Shown piece by piece: positions 8,041 through 15,718 of a stretch of 42,774 nucleotides of DNA. Source of the DNA: an uncultured Alistipes sp. (GTDB lineage Bacteria > Bacteroidota > Bacteroidia > Bacteroidales > Rikenellaceae). Under the pieces are notes generated by a model. The model saw only the letters and a program-made list of their open reading frames with translations. It made no database searches and was not told the DNA's origin. Location of the stretch: assembly GCF_902388705.1 (NCBI RefSeq), contig NZ_CABMQJ010000017.1, positions 1 to 42,774 of the forward strand, in the 5' to 3' direction. A program made the position numbers and the translations under genes. The number at the start of each line of letters is the position of its first letter. Position 1 is the stretch's first letter.

Positions 8041-8562
8041 GTTTGCGGTGAGGATTCGGGCCGTAGCTGGACAGGGCCGGGCCGGTTGCGGCGCCGCTGG
8101 TTTTGCGGTGTTTCCCGCCTGCCTGCGCGCGTTTTTTCGGCCGTTGTACGGGGCGCCTTTCTGCCGCCTGGGGGCGCCGCCTGCTGCTTCGGGGAGCCGG
8201 TCTGCTGTCCGGGATGTTTGTCTGCCCTTGTCCGGAATCTCTTTTGCTGTCGTCCGGGATGTTTTTCGTGTCGTTTTCGGGAGCGTTTGCCTGTCATTAC
8301 CGGGGGGCGCGTTGCTTTCGGGAGTGTTCGCCTGTCATTGCCGGGGCGTTTTTATGCTGTCGTCCGGTGCTTTTGCCTGTTCCCGTCCGACATGCCTTTC
8401 TGCCGCACTCCGGTGCGGCGATTCTCCTCCGGCTTTTTCTGATTGCCCCTCGCCCGTGCATGCCCGGTCCGCCTCTTCTCGCAGGTCGCTGTTTTGTCCC
8501 CTTTTCCGTCCGCCCTTTTGGTACGAAATATGCGTGCCGCCTGGATAATCAACAGCTTTATT
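8041..8562. other. Gene-free A-poor intergenic region
   Basis: No credible gene lies in these 520 bases. Open frames exist on both strands, but the products are low-complexity, and the composition explains their openness: from 8101 to 8460 the plus strand has only 18 A residues in 360. The part from about 8207 to 8390 holds degenerate short repeats, listed separately. I see no promoter consensus or tRNA-like fold. Confidence 0.7.
8207..8390. repeat. Degenerate short repeats of roughly 20 bases
   Basis: Units resembling CCGGGA-n-TTT-n-CTGTC recur through this stretch. The clearest pair is 32 bases long, at 8274-8305 and 8315-8346, differing at four positions; both contain GCCTGTCATT followed by a CCGGGG run. 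The 13-mer TGCTGTCGTCCGG occurs exactly at 8235-8247 and 8355-8367. The 41-base offset of the long pair is not a multiple of three, so the repeats do not encode a repeated peptide in one frame. Confidence 0.6.
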
Positions 8563-8685
8563 ATGGAACGTAAAACGTATGTCCGGCCGGAAACCGAGGT
8601 GCTCGAAGTGTATGTCGGGCGCGGCTTTGCGGCTTCTTTGGAGGGTGAGGTCGAGGGTTTCGACCGGGAGGAGTGGAATGAATAG
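8563..8685 (+). CDS. Small 40-residue peptide upstream of a fimbrillin-like gene
   Basis: The ATG at 8563 opens a 40-codon frame that begins MERKTYVRPETEVLEVYV and ends in an acidic tail (EGEVEGFDREEWNE). The pattern of a short basic start, Y-x-x-P-x-x-E, a beta-like hydrophobic stretch, a small-residue break (GFAAS) and an acidic or glycine-rich tail recalls many small unannotated Bacteroidota proteins found beside fimbrillin-type genes. Its last codons overlap the start of the lipoprotein gene at 8678 by 8 bases in another frame, suggesting translational coupling. It has no signal peptide or known domain, and function is unknown. A longer frame from 8443 exists, but its N-terminal part lies in the A-poor repeat region and is unlikely to be translated. 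Confidence 0.6.
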   Translation: MERKTYVRPETEVLEVYVGRGFAASLEGEVEGFDREEWNE

Positions 8686-10819
8686 GTTTACCTGGGCGGT
8701 GATGGTCTACTGCGGGCTGCTGTGCGCCTGCTCCGACGATCCGACGCAAGGCGTCATGCCGCCGAAGACCGTAACGCGCAGCGTGCGCATCGAGGCTTCC
8801 GCGCCCTCGACGCGAACCGAACTGGCCCCCGACGGCTACAACGTGCTCTGGTCGCCGGGCGACCGTATCGGCGTTTATGTCCGGAGCGGCGACACCTTTA
8901 CGACGGTCAACGCCCCGCTGGCTTTCGCGGGGACGGAAGCGGCTGCGGGAGGCGTCTTCAGCGGCGACATCACGCTGGCGGAAGGGGCGTCCGACTACAC
9001 GCTCTACGCCTATTATCCCTATTCGGAGCAGGCGTCCGCGGATGCGACCGGCGTGGACTTTACGCTGGCGTCGCAGCAGGTGCAGGCGGCAGCGGGCGAC
9101 TCGTCGCACCTGGGCGACAACGATTTCCTGGTCGCAGGGGCCGTGACGGGTACGACGGGCGAATTCGGCGCCCTGCTTTTCAGACACGCCTTCGCCGTCA
9201 TCGAAGCCGATTTGACGGGGTCGGGGGAGATGGCCGGGAAAAGCATCGCTTCGGTAATGCTTTTCAATACGGACGCTGCCTCGGTCGCCTCGAACGGCGC
9301 CCTGACCGATATGGCCAACATGACCGGCGGGTTCTCGTTCGATTTGACGGCGCCGACGGGCAACAATACGGCGACCTATACCTATCCCTCCGTGCAGCTC
9401 AACCTGTGCGGGCTGGCCTTTACGGAGCCGCCCGTACTCGGGACGTCGCCCGTGAAAGCCTATTTCACGGTGAATCCCGCCGATTATTCGCGCGGCAGCG
9501 GCCGGGTTTATATCGTGGTGACCACGACCGACGGTTATACGGCGACCTATTCGCGGCCGGGGCTGGTCATCGGCTCCGGGCAGATGAAAGTCATCACGCA
9601 GGACGTCGCCACGGGAACCGCACGCCAACCCGTCATCGACCTGACGGCAGACGGTAAGACGGCCAACTGCTACATCGCCACGCTTTCCTCGCAGGCCTAT
9701 TCGTTCGATGCGACGGTCGCCGGCAACGGCGTCATCACCGACGGCCTGCGGCAGGCCGTGCAGAAATTCGAGGGGCGTGCGCTCTCGGCCTCGCTTTCCG
9801 GCGCCGAGGCCCGCCTGCTGTGGCAGAGCAACCCCTACCTGATCGAGCCGGGAAGCATCTCCTGTGCCGGCGGCCGAATCGGATTCTCCCTCTCCGGGCG
9901 TCCCACGTCGCTCGGGGGCAACGCCGTGATCGGCCTCTTCGCCGATGCCGCAGCGACGGAGGCGCTCTGGAGCTGGCATATCTGGATTACCGACAAGACC
10001 GGCGACGAACTGCTCGCACAGGCGGAAACGTATGCGATGTACCCGGCCTACGAGCAGGTGTACGGGGCCGGGACGGCCGTGATGATGGACCGCAACCTCG
10101 GGGCCATCTACAAGGAGGACGGCGCCTATGCCCGGTCGTTCCGGGCACCTCTCTACCAGTGGGGACGCAAAGACCCGTTCCCGTGGGGACTGGTGGTGTT
10201 CGACGCGCAGAACGTGCCGCATAATTACATCAGCGGATGGCAGCCCGAGCAGACGACGGGAGCGCCCGGCCAGTATGCCGGCTATGTCGGCAACACGTGG
10301 TATGCCACGGCACATCCCGACATCTTTATCGCCACCGTGCCCGGAACCTCCTACGACTGGTATTACGGCGGGGGCAAGGGCAACGGGCCGGATTACCGCA
10401 ACAACGAACTCTGGGGCAATCCGACGGGGTACACCGTTGGGCAGACGACCGTCAAGACGCTGTTCGACCCCTGCCCGCCGGGGTGGAAGATACCGCATCC
10501 CTATGTTTTCAGCGCGTTTACCAAAACGGGCAATACCGCGACGGTGGCCAGCGGTGACGTGAACGCCACGGGCTCTTTCGTCCAGGGGTGGAATTTCGTC
10601 TACGACGGTACGAATACGACCTACTATCCCGGCGTGGGTTACCGTTACGACGAATTCGGCACCTTCTCGTTTACCCCGTCGGGGTATTACTGGTCGAGCG
10701 CGCCGGCGCCCTCGGACACGTTCGGGGCGTGGGTGTTCGGCCTTACGGGCACCAATATCTACCAGCGCTATTCCGACCCGCGGGGATTCGGACTGCCCGT
10801 GCGGTGTATGAAAGAGTGA
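8678..10819 (+). CDS. Fimbrillin-like lipoprotein with C-terminal FISUMP domain
   Basis: The 713-residue product starts with a lipoprotein signal (lipobox LCAC, lipidated C18) and should be anchored in the outer membrane. The N-terminal half has the fimbrillin/Mfa-like signature: SVRIEAS, then VLWSPGDRIGVYV, a GGVFSGDI strand, and YTLYAYYPYS. From about residue 469 the sequence changes to a FISUMP (Fibrobacter succinogenes major paralogous) domain: MMDRNLGAIY, LYQWGRKDPFPWG, FDPCPPGWKIP, GYYWSSAPAP and a final GLPVRCMKE. The start at 8678 was chosen because it gives the signal peptide directly; an upstream in-frame ATG at 8579 lies inside the 40-aa peptide gene. A surface adhesin, pilus-tip or glycan-contact role is inferred. 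It converges on queG with one base between stops. Confidence 0.8.
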   Translation: MNRFTWAVMVYCGLLCACSDDPTQGVMPPKTVTRSVRIEASAPSTRTELAPDGYNVLWSPGDRIGVYVRSGDTFTTVNAPLAFAGTEAAAGGVFSGDITLAEGASDYTLYAYYPYSEQASADATGVDFTLASQQVQAAAGDSSHLGDNDFLVAGAVTGTTGEFGALLFRHAFAVIEADLTGSGEMAGKSIASVMLFNTDAASVASNGALTDMANMTGGFSFDLTAPTGNNTATYTYPSVQLNLCGLAFTEPPVLGTSPVKAYFTVNPADYSRGSGRVYIVVTTTDGYTATYSRPGLVIGSGQMKVITQDVATGTARQPVIDLTADGKTANCYIATLSSQAYSFDATVAGNGVITDGLRQAVQKFEGRALSASLSGAEARLLWQSNPYLIEPGSISCAGGRIGFSLSGRPTSLGGNAVIGLFADAAATEALWSWHIWITDKTGDELLAQAETYAMYPAYEQVYGAGTAVMMDRNLGAIYKEDGAYARSFRAPLYQWGRKDPFPWGLVVFDAQNVPHNYISGWQPEQTTGAPGQYAGYVGNTWYATAHPDIFIATVPGTSYDWYYGGGKGNGPDYRNNELWGNPTGYTVGQTTVKTLFDPCPPGWKIPHPYVFSAFTKTGNTATVASGDVNATGSFVQGWNFVYDGTNTTYYPGVGYRYDEFGTFSFTPSGYYWSSAPAPSDTFGAWVFGLTGTNIYQRYSDPRGFGLPVRCMKE

Positions 10820-10820
10820 T

Positions 10821-11759
10821 TTACTCCGGGGCCTTGTCTTGCGACGGATACTGCTCCGGGGCGATGTTGCCCCGGATACGTGCGAGGCCGCTGCGGATAA
10901 GGGGCGTGCAGCCCATGCGGGCTTCGAACTGCGCCTCGTCCATCGCCAGCCATTCGGCGGCGTCCATCGCCAGCGGATCGAACACGGGGTCGAAAGCCGG
11001 GTTGGCGTGCATCGGCGCTTTGTGGTTGTGGGGGCAGCAGCTCTGGCAGCGGTCGCAGCCGAATATCCAGCCGTCGAGGCCGAGTTCTCCGGGGGGCTCT
11101 TTTTCGATTGTGTGGCACGAAATGCAGCGCCCCGTGTCGATGACTTTCGGGGCGACGATGGCCCCCGTGGGGCAGCTTTCGATGCAGTTGCGGCAGCGCC
11201 CGCAGCGCGAGCCCTCGAACGGCGCGTCGTAGGCGTCGGCCTCTTCGGTGAGCAGCAGCTCGCCCAGCAGGACGTAGGTGCCGTAACGGGGCGTCACGAG
11301 TAGCGACTGGCGGCCTATCCATCCCAGCCCGGCCTCCACGGCGAGTTGTTTCTCGAGCAGCGGGGCCGTGTCGACGAAAGCCCGGCCCCCGAGTCGGGGA
11401 CAGGCGGCCTGCAGCGCTTCGAGCATGGAGCCCAGCATCCTTTTTATCGTCGCGTGGTAATCGGCCGCACAGGCGTAGGAGGCCACTTTCGTGCGGTGCC
11501 CCGGGGGATAGCCCTCGCCGATGCGGCTCTTGTAACCGACGGCGCAGACCACGGCCGTGCGAGCCCCCTCGACCAGCCTGCGGGGATCGGCGCGCTTGTC
11601 GACGTTGCGCTCCATATACCCCAGCGACGACTGGTATCCCTTGTCGAGCCATGCCCGCAGCCACGCTTCGTTGCATGCCAGGTGGCGGCAGGGCGCAAGG
11701 CCGCACAGGTCGAATCCCGCATCGGCGGCAAGTTTTTTGATGTGCAGATGGTCGAGCAT
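10821..11759 (-). CDS. queG: Epoxyqueuosine reductase
   Basis: QueG performs the last step of queuosine synthesis, the cobalamin-dependent reduction of epoxyqueuosine in the wobble base of tRNA. The protein (312 residues from this start) shows the family features in order: the N-terminal LGYMERN region, FVDTAPLLEKQLAVEAGLGWIG, then two [4Fe-4S] ferredoxin-like cysteine clusters (CGRCRNCIESCPTGAI, and CISCHTIEKE with FGCDRCQSCCPHN). Two ATGs are possible. The longer form starts at 11777, but a TATTTTTG promoter element overlaps that codon at 11775-11782. Transcription from it would begin downstream, so Met7 (11759, MLDHLHIKK) is taken as the start. It is divergent from the acyl-CoA ligase. Confidence 0.93.
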   Translation of the reverse strand: MLDHLHIKKLAADAGFDLCGLAPCRHLACNEAWLRAWLDKGYQSSLGYMERNVDKRADPRRLVEGARTAVVCAVGYKSRIGEGYPPGHRTKVASYACAADYHATIKRMLGSMLEALQAACPRLGGRAFVDTAPLLEKQLAVEAGLGWIGRQSLLVTPRYGTYVLLGELLLTEEADAYDAPFEGSRCGRCRNCIESCPTGAIVAPKVIDTGRCISCHTIEKEPPGELGLDGWIFGCDRCQSCCPHNHKAPMHANPAFDPVFDPLAMDAAEWLAMDEAQFEARMGCTPLIRSGLARIRGNIAPEQYPSQDKAPE

Positions 11760-11774
11760 CGTATTATTTTGGTT

Positions 11775-11782
11775 CAAAAATA
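11775..11782 (-). promoter_or_regulatory. Putative -7 element of queG
   Basis: The minus strand reads TATTTTTG here, matching TAnnTTTG. A clear -33 box at the right distance is lacking. If functional, it excludes the ATG at 11777 as the start of queG. Confidence 0.4.
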
Positions 11783-11859
11783 GTGATTTTTAGCCGGAAA
11801 TTAGTAATTTCGCCCCAAACTTTCGCGTTATTGGGACGTAGTTAAAACGAGAACGAATT

Positions 11860-13536
11860 ATGACCATCAATACACTTTACGAACTGGCCCGCAACAGCGT
11901 GGAGAAGTTCGCGTCGAAAGTCGCCTTTTCGATGTTCGAAGGTGACGACGTGACTTATGCCGAGGTGGGCCGTCGTATGGAAAAAGTACAGGAAATCCTC
12001 ACCGGGGCCGGGCTCCGCGCCGGGGACAAAGTCGCCTTGTTGAGCAGCAACATGCCCAACTGGGGCGTGTGTTATTTCGCCGTCACGTCGGCCGGCATGG
12101 TCGCCGTGCCTATTCTGCCCGATTTCTCGGGCGAGGAGCTCGACATGATCATCGAGCATTCGGAAGCCAAGGCCCTGCTCGTTTCCGACAAACTCTTCAC
12201 CAAACTTTCGAAACAGACCATCGAACGGCTCAACGTGGTGGTGCGCACCAAAAACCTCGGCGTCATCGCGCAGCGGGTGCGGGGCGAGGGTTCGACCGCC
12301 GTGCCGCAGCCCGGCGATTTGGCCGTGATTATCTATACGTCGGGCACGACGTCGAAACCCAAGGGGGTGATGCTGACCCATTCGGCGCTCTGCGCCCAGG
12401 TCGCCATTTCGTCGAGCATCTTTCCCGTGCAGCCCGACGACGTTTTCCTCTCGGTGCTGCCCCTGTCGCACACCTACGAATGTTCGATCGGCATGATTTA
12501 TCCTTTCTCGATGGGCGCCAGGGTCGTTTACCTCGACCGTCCGCCCACGGCTTCGGCGCTGATGCCGGCGCTGCGTGCGGTACGGCCCTCGGTGATGCTC
12601 ATCGTGCCGCTCATCATCGAGAAGATTTACCGCCACCAGGTGCTGGCCAAATTCAACTCCAACGGATTTTGGCGCACGCTCTATAAAGTCGGCTTCATGC
12701 GCCGCTATCTGCACCGCGTGGCGGGTAAGAAACTGCTCAAGCTGTTCGGCGGCCGCCTGCGTTTCCTGGGTATCGGCGGCGCCAAGCTCGACGGCGGGGC
12801 CGAGAAATTCCTGCTGGAGGCGAAAGTTCCCTATGCCATCGGTTACGGGCTGACGGAAACCGCGCCCCTGCTGGCCGGTGCCGCACCCTCGCAGGTGCGC
12901 CTCGGCTCGACCGGGCCGCAGGCGCCGGGTGTCGAACTGCGGCTGGAGAACATCAATCCCGACACCAAGCAGGGCGAAATCGTGGCCCTCACGCCGAGCG
13001 TCATGCTCGGGTATTTCAAGAATCCCGAGGCAACCCGTGAGGTATTCACGGCCGACGGCTGGTTCCGCACGGGCGATTTGGGCGAGTTCGACAAGAACGG
13101 CTGGCTTTATATCAAGGGGCGCCTGAAGAACATGATTGTGGGCCCCGGCGGCGAAAACATCTATCCCGAGGATATCGAAACCGTGCTCAACTCGCACGTC
13201 TACATCGCCGATTCGATTGTCACCGAGCAGGAGGGGCGACTCGTGGCCCTCGTACACTTCAACCGCGACGAAATCGAGTCGATGATCGACGACTGGCGCG
13301 AAGAGTGGGAGACCAAAAAGGAGGCCTGGGAGGCCAAGACCGAGCAGCTCAAAAAGGAGATTATGGATTTCGTGAACGCCAAGGTCAACCGTTTCTCGCG
13401 TATTTCAGAGGTCGTCGAGGAGAAAGACGATTTCGCCAAGACCCCGACGCACAAAATCAAACGGTTCCTATATAATAAAAAGAGCGGGCACGGCAAGCAG
13501 GAGCAGCAACCTGCGGGAAAGCCCGAAACGAAATAG
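11860..13536 (+). CDS. Long-chain acyl-CoA ligase (AMP-binding enzyme)
   Basis: The 558-residue enzyme belongs to the ANL adenylate-forming superfamily. The phosphate-binding loop YTSGTTSKPKGVMLTH, the A5 motif GYGLTETAPLL, the A7 motif DGWFRTGDLG and the A8 hinge IKGRLKNMIVGPGGENIYPEDIE are all visible. These mark activation of a carboxylate with ATP and transfer to CoA; the overall arrangement is that of FadD-like long-chain fatty acyl-CoA synthetases. Near the C terminus an acidic/basic helical insert (WREEWETKKEAWEAKTEQLKK) precedes the final lysine region TPTHKIKRFLY. There is no signal peptide. It is a single-gene unit: a near-consensus TAATTTCG at 11805-11812 lies upstream and a strong terminator follows. 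Chain-length preference cannot be read. Confidence 0.85.
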   Translation: MTINTLYELARNSVEKFASKVAFSMFEGDDVTYAEVGRRMEKVQEILTGAGLRAGDKVALLSSNMPNWGVCYFAVTSAGMVAVPILPDFSGEELDMIIEHSEAKALLVSDKLFTKLSKQTIERLNVVVRTKNLGVIAQRVRGEGSTAVPQPGDLAVIIYTSGTTSKPKGVMLTHSALCAQVAISSSIFPVQPDDVFLSVLPLSHTYECSIGMIYPFSMGARVVYLDRPPTASALMPALRAVRPSVMLIVPLIIEKIYRHQVLAKFNSNGFWRTLYKVGFMRRYLHRVAGKKLLKLFGGRLRFLGIGGAKLDGGAEKFLLEAKVPYAIGYGLTETAPLLAGAAPSQVRLGSTGPQAPGVELRLENINPDTKQGEIVALTPSVMLGYFKNPEATREVFTADGWFRTGDLGEFDKNGWLYIKGRLKNMIVGPGGENIYPEDIETVLNSHVYIADSIVTEQEGRLVALVHFNRDEIESMIDDWREEWETKKEAWEAKTEQLKKEIMDFVNAKVNRFSRISEVVEEKDDFAKTPTHKIKRFLYNKKSGHGKQEQQPAGKPETK

Positions 13537-13539
13537 CGA

Positions 13540-13566
13540 ACGCCCCGGATCATCCGGGGCGTTTTT
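13540..13566 (+). terminator. Intrinsic terminator of the acyl-CoA ligase gene
   Basis: ACGCCCCGG at 13540-13548 pairs with CCGGGGCGT at 13554-13562 and is followed by TTTT. Confidence 0.85.
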
Positions 13567-13777
13567 GTCGTGCTCCTCCCGGTGCGGGGCGAGTGGTTGT
13601 GCTCGGGCGGGGACTGCGTATTTTCGGCGGCTCTCCGGACAGTGGTGCCCGAAGCCGGCAGGGGGCGAAGCCTGTGTGTGGCTTTTTCTTAATGGTCGTT
13701 ATCCGGACGGGTCGGCGGGGTGTTTCGTTGATGCGGGAGCAGCTTATCCCGGCAGGAGGCGCCGATTCCGGCGGGGG

Positions 13778-14002
13778 TTATTCTATCTCTTTGAAAAAAG
13801 CTTCGAGCGATGTGTCGTAATAGCGGCAGAGCCGGGCGAGGGTGCTGACCGTGATGTTGTATTTTTCAGTTTCGATTTTGCCGATATGGATGCCCGTATC
13901 CTCGTATACGGCCTCCTGGGAGATGCCCCTGGCGGAACGCAGTTCCCGGAGCCGCCCTGCGATTGCTTTCAGCAACGGTTTATCTCGCCACGGTTGTTTC
14001 AT
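13778..14002 (-). CDS. Small XRE-family helix-turn-helix regulator
   Basis: The 74-residue protein is essentially one Cro/C1-type HTH domain: LKAIAGRLRELRSARGISQEAVYEDTGIHIGKIE, followed by the dimer-side helices ITVSTLARLCRYYDTSLEAFF. Basic residues sit on the recognition-helix side. The ATG at 14002 (MKQPWRDK) is chosen because residues encoded further upstream in the same open frame look random and cross a perfect palindrome at 14036-14055. That palindrome is a natural candidate binding site. No partner toxin or phage gene adjoins it, so a stand-alone regulator is the simplest reading. About 210 bases between the upstream terminator at 13566 and its stop hold no other feature. Confidence 0.7.
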   Translation of the reverse strand: MKQPWRDKPLLKAIAGRLRELRSARGISQEAVYEDTGIHIGKIETEKYNITVSTLARLCRYYDTSLEAFFKEIE

Positions 14003-14035
14003 GCTGACAAAGAAACGATGCTCCCCGAATTTTGG

Positions 14036-14055
14036 TAATGATGCATGCATCATTA
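14036..14055. promoter_or_regulatory. Perfect 20-bp palindrome, candidate operator
   Basis: TAATGATGCATGCATCATTA is identical to its reverse complement across all 20 bases. It lies 33 bases upstream of the HTH gene start and 15 bases before a consensus rightward -7 element (14071-14078), so it covers the place where the -33 box of that promoter should be. It is the obvious candidate target of the adjacent HTH protein. Confidence 0.6.
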
Positions 14056-14070
14056 ACGGAGAAATTTGCG

Positions 14071-14078
14071 TACCTTTG
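14071..14078 (+). promoter_or_regulatory. Rightward promoter -7 element TACCTTTG
   Basis: TACCTTTG is a perfect TAnnTTTG match. No open frame follows that resembles a gene; the predicted transcript begins near 14085 and runs into the structured region described as a candidate RNA. The expected -33 position lies inside the palindrome. Confidence 0.55.
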
Positions 14079-14084
14079 TAACAA

Positions 14085-14314
14085 GTACAGAAAGCAAGCC
14101 AGAACGGGGCGGCAGCTCTTCGGGCGGGATGAGGCGTCGCTGTGAAGCGTACCCGCCGTTGCCGGGGCCGTTTTGACTGCGGGGAATCCTCTTGCGGGGG
14201 TTCCCTGTCTTTCTGTCGGGCATGGTTTTCCGGCGTATGGAAACCCCCTCCCCCGGGAGCCCGCAGGCGATTGAAAGGCTGTAACGACCCGATAATTCGG
14301 GCCGCTTCTTTTTT
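14085..14314 (+). ncRNA. Candidate structured small RNA
   Basis: A consensus promoter is followed by a nested set of helices. ACAGAAAG (14087-14094) pairs with CTTTCTGT (14209-14216). CAGAACGG (14100-14107) pairs with CCGTTTTG (14168-14175). CGGCA (14110-14114) pairs with TGCCG (14160-14164). GGCGGG (14123-14128) pairs with CCCGCC (14152-14157). The inner hairpin CGCT/AGCG (14138-14149) is capped by GTGA, a GNRA-type tetraloop. A side hairpin, GGGAA with TTCCC at 14182-14205, branches on the 3' side, giving a three-way junction. A weak terminator ends near 14314. It is not a tRNA, SRP, tmRNA or RNase P RNA that I can recognise. A 6S-like RNA is conceivable but unproven. Confidence 0.4.
14285..14314 (+). 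terminator. Possible terminator of the candidate RNA
   Basis: CCCGA (14288-14292) and TCGGG (14297-14301) form a stem around a TAAT loop, extended past one mismatch by CG/CG. A T-rich tail ending in six T residues follows after four bases. The stem is short, so efficiency is uncertain. Confidence 0.45.
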
Positions 14315-14706
14315 ATAGGAGAATCGCTGACGGGAAGGCAGCGGTACTGGTTTCAATTTTCCGGGCATAATACTGCGTTCCCAATGACCTGTTGCAGGTT
14401 AGGAACTGATTGCCCGCAAGCCCGGAGATTTGCAGGACCGCGGACTGTTCGTCAGGTTGTCGGCGTAGGTTCTTTCGGCAGCAGGGCGGCGATTTCGGAA
14501 CCTCGACCGGCAGCGGGGCGGCGATAGGCGGATGGCAAAGCCGGATAGCAAACCGGCCGTTCTCTCTTTCTGGAGGGGCGCAGCCGGTTGCTTGCCAGGA
14601 GCCGGCCGGGCTCCGGAAGAACGCTTTTCCCGGCTGAAATTGTCAAGCGGGGAAATAACTTCGAATACATAAATTTTCCCCGGAAACGAAAAAAATACCC
14701 GACTTT
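14315..14706. other. Intergenic region before the sialic-acid locus
   Basis: No credible gene is seen in these roughly 390 bases. A 13-base tandem duplication occurs at 14529-14541 and 14542-14554 (CGGATGGCAAAGC, then CGGATAGCAAACC), and an imperfect hairpin GGAGCC/GGGCTCC lies near 14600. The last part turns AT-rich as the nanA promoter begins. Confidence 0.6.
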
Positions 14707-14737
14707 TTTGGATTTTCATTTTATCTCCCTATATTTG
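14707..14737 (+). promoter_or_regulatory. Promoter of the sialic-acid locus (nanA)
   Basis: TTTG at 14707-14710 and TATATTTG at 14730-14737 are exact matches to the -33 and -7 boxes with a 19-base spacer. The -7 box overlaps the inverted repeat at 14732-14748. Confidence 0.75.
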
Positions 14738-14748
14738 TCATACAAATA
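14732..14748. promoter_or_regulatory. Candidate GntR operator at nanA
   Basis: TATTTGT-CAT-ACAAATA is an inverted repeat with 7-bp perfect arms and a 3-base centre. The core GT-n3-AC is the form bound by FadR-subfamily GntR proteins, one of which is encoded at 28367. Its left arm overlaps the -7 box, so binding should block RNA polymerase. Identical arms recur before susC. Confidence 0.6.
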
Positions 14749-14778
14749 GGATTATTCAGTCTGTTTCTAAAAAAACTT

Positions 14779-15693
14779 ATGAACCCAGATACCATGACAA
14801 AACTTTCCGGACTCATTCCTGCCGTATTCACACCGTTCGACAAGACCGGTGCAATCAATCTCCCGCAAATCCGACCCTACGCGGACAAACTCGTTGCCGA
14901 CGGTGCCGACGGCGTATTCGTCTGCGGTTCGACGGGCGAATGTACCTCGATGACCGTCGCCGAGCGCAAAAGCGTCCTTGAAGCATGGGTCGAAGCCGCC
15001 GCGGGCCGCATGCGTGTCATTGCGCACGTGGGCGGCACCTGCCAGGCCGACTGCATCGAGCTCGCACGTCATGCCGCCGGGCAGGGAGTGGACGCCGTCG
15101 GCGCCATCGCCCCGTTCTATTTCAAACCCGCATCCGTCGAGGAGCTCGTGGCTTTCTACAAGCCGATTGCCGCAGCCGTCGCTCCGATTCCGTTCTACAC
15201 CTACCACATGCCTTCGGTAACGGGCGTCAACCTGCCGATGAAGGAATTTCTCGAAAAAGGTTCGCGTGAGATTCCCAACCTGAACGGCATTAAATTCACT
15301 TCGAACAACTTCATGGAGATGCTCGAATGCATCCGCCTCGAAGACGGCCGTTTCGACATTCTCAACGGTTTCGACGAGATGCTGCTCTGCGGCATGGCCG
15401 TGGGTGCCCGCGGAGGCGTGGGCAGTACCTATAATTATTCGCTGTCGATTTACCGGAACCTCTACGACGCTTTCCTCGCAGGCGATATCGAACGTGCCCG
15501 CGTCTTCCAGCAGGAGTCGGTGGACATCGTGCACGTCATTATCCGCCACGGCGGCGGAGTTCGCGGCGGAAAGGCCATTATGAATTATCTGGGAATAGAC
15601 TGCGGCGACTGCCGCCTGCCCTTCGCGCCCTACACCGGGGCCGAGATGCGCCAGCTGGGCGAGGAACTCGAGCGAATCGGCTTTGTGAAATAA
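14779..15693 (+). CDS. nanA: N-acetylneuraminate lyase
   Basis: This 304-residue protein is in the DapA/NanA class I aldolase family, which cleaves N-acetylneuraminate to ManNAc and pyruvate in the cytoplasm. GSTGE at residues 50-54 is the pyruvate-carboxylate loop, Y142 in FYTYHMPSVTG is the catalytic tyrosine, and K172 in NGIKFTS is the Schiff-base lysine. The YHMP...GIKF wording is nearer, from memory, to vertebrate-type sialate lyases than to the E. coli form or to DapA. Setting decides function: the gene heads a locus with sialidases, SusCD and a sialate-type transporter. A second ATG at 14794 is possible. The symporter gene follows after 25 bases. Confidence 0.9.
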   Translation: MNPDTMTKLSGLIPAVFTPFDKTGAINLPQIRPYADKLVADGADGVFVCGSTGECTSMTVAERKSVLEAWVEAAAGRMRVIAHVGGTCQADCIELARHAAGQGVDAVGAIAPFYFKPASVEELVAFYKPIAAAVAPIPFYTYHMPSVTGVNLPMKEFLEKGSREIPNLNGIKFTSNNFMEMLECIRLEDGRFDILNGFDEMLLCGMAVGARGGVGSTYNYSLSIYRNLYDAFLAGDIERARVFQQESVDIVHVIIRHGGGVRGGKAIMNYLGIDCGDCRLPFAPYTGAEMRQLGEELERIGFVK

Positions 15694-15718
15694 CGGCACC
15701 GCCAACCTCTTCCGACCT

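Noticed and set aside
8443..8562. Extended 80-residue form of the small peptide
   Set aside because: The first 40 codons fall in the A-poor, repeat-bearing region and show no constraint; the ATG at 8563 fits the small-protein pattern better.
14003..14368. Longer form of the HTH regulator starting at 14368
   Set aside because: The added residues lack family resemblance and would be encoded across the palindrome, promoter and candidate RNA.
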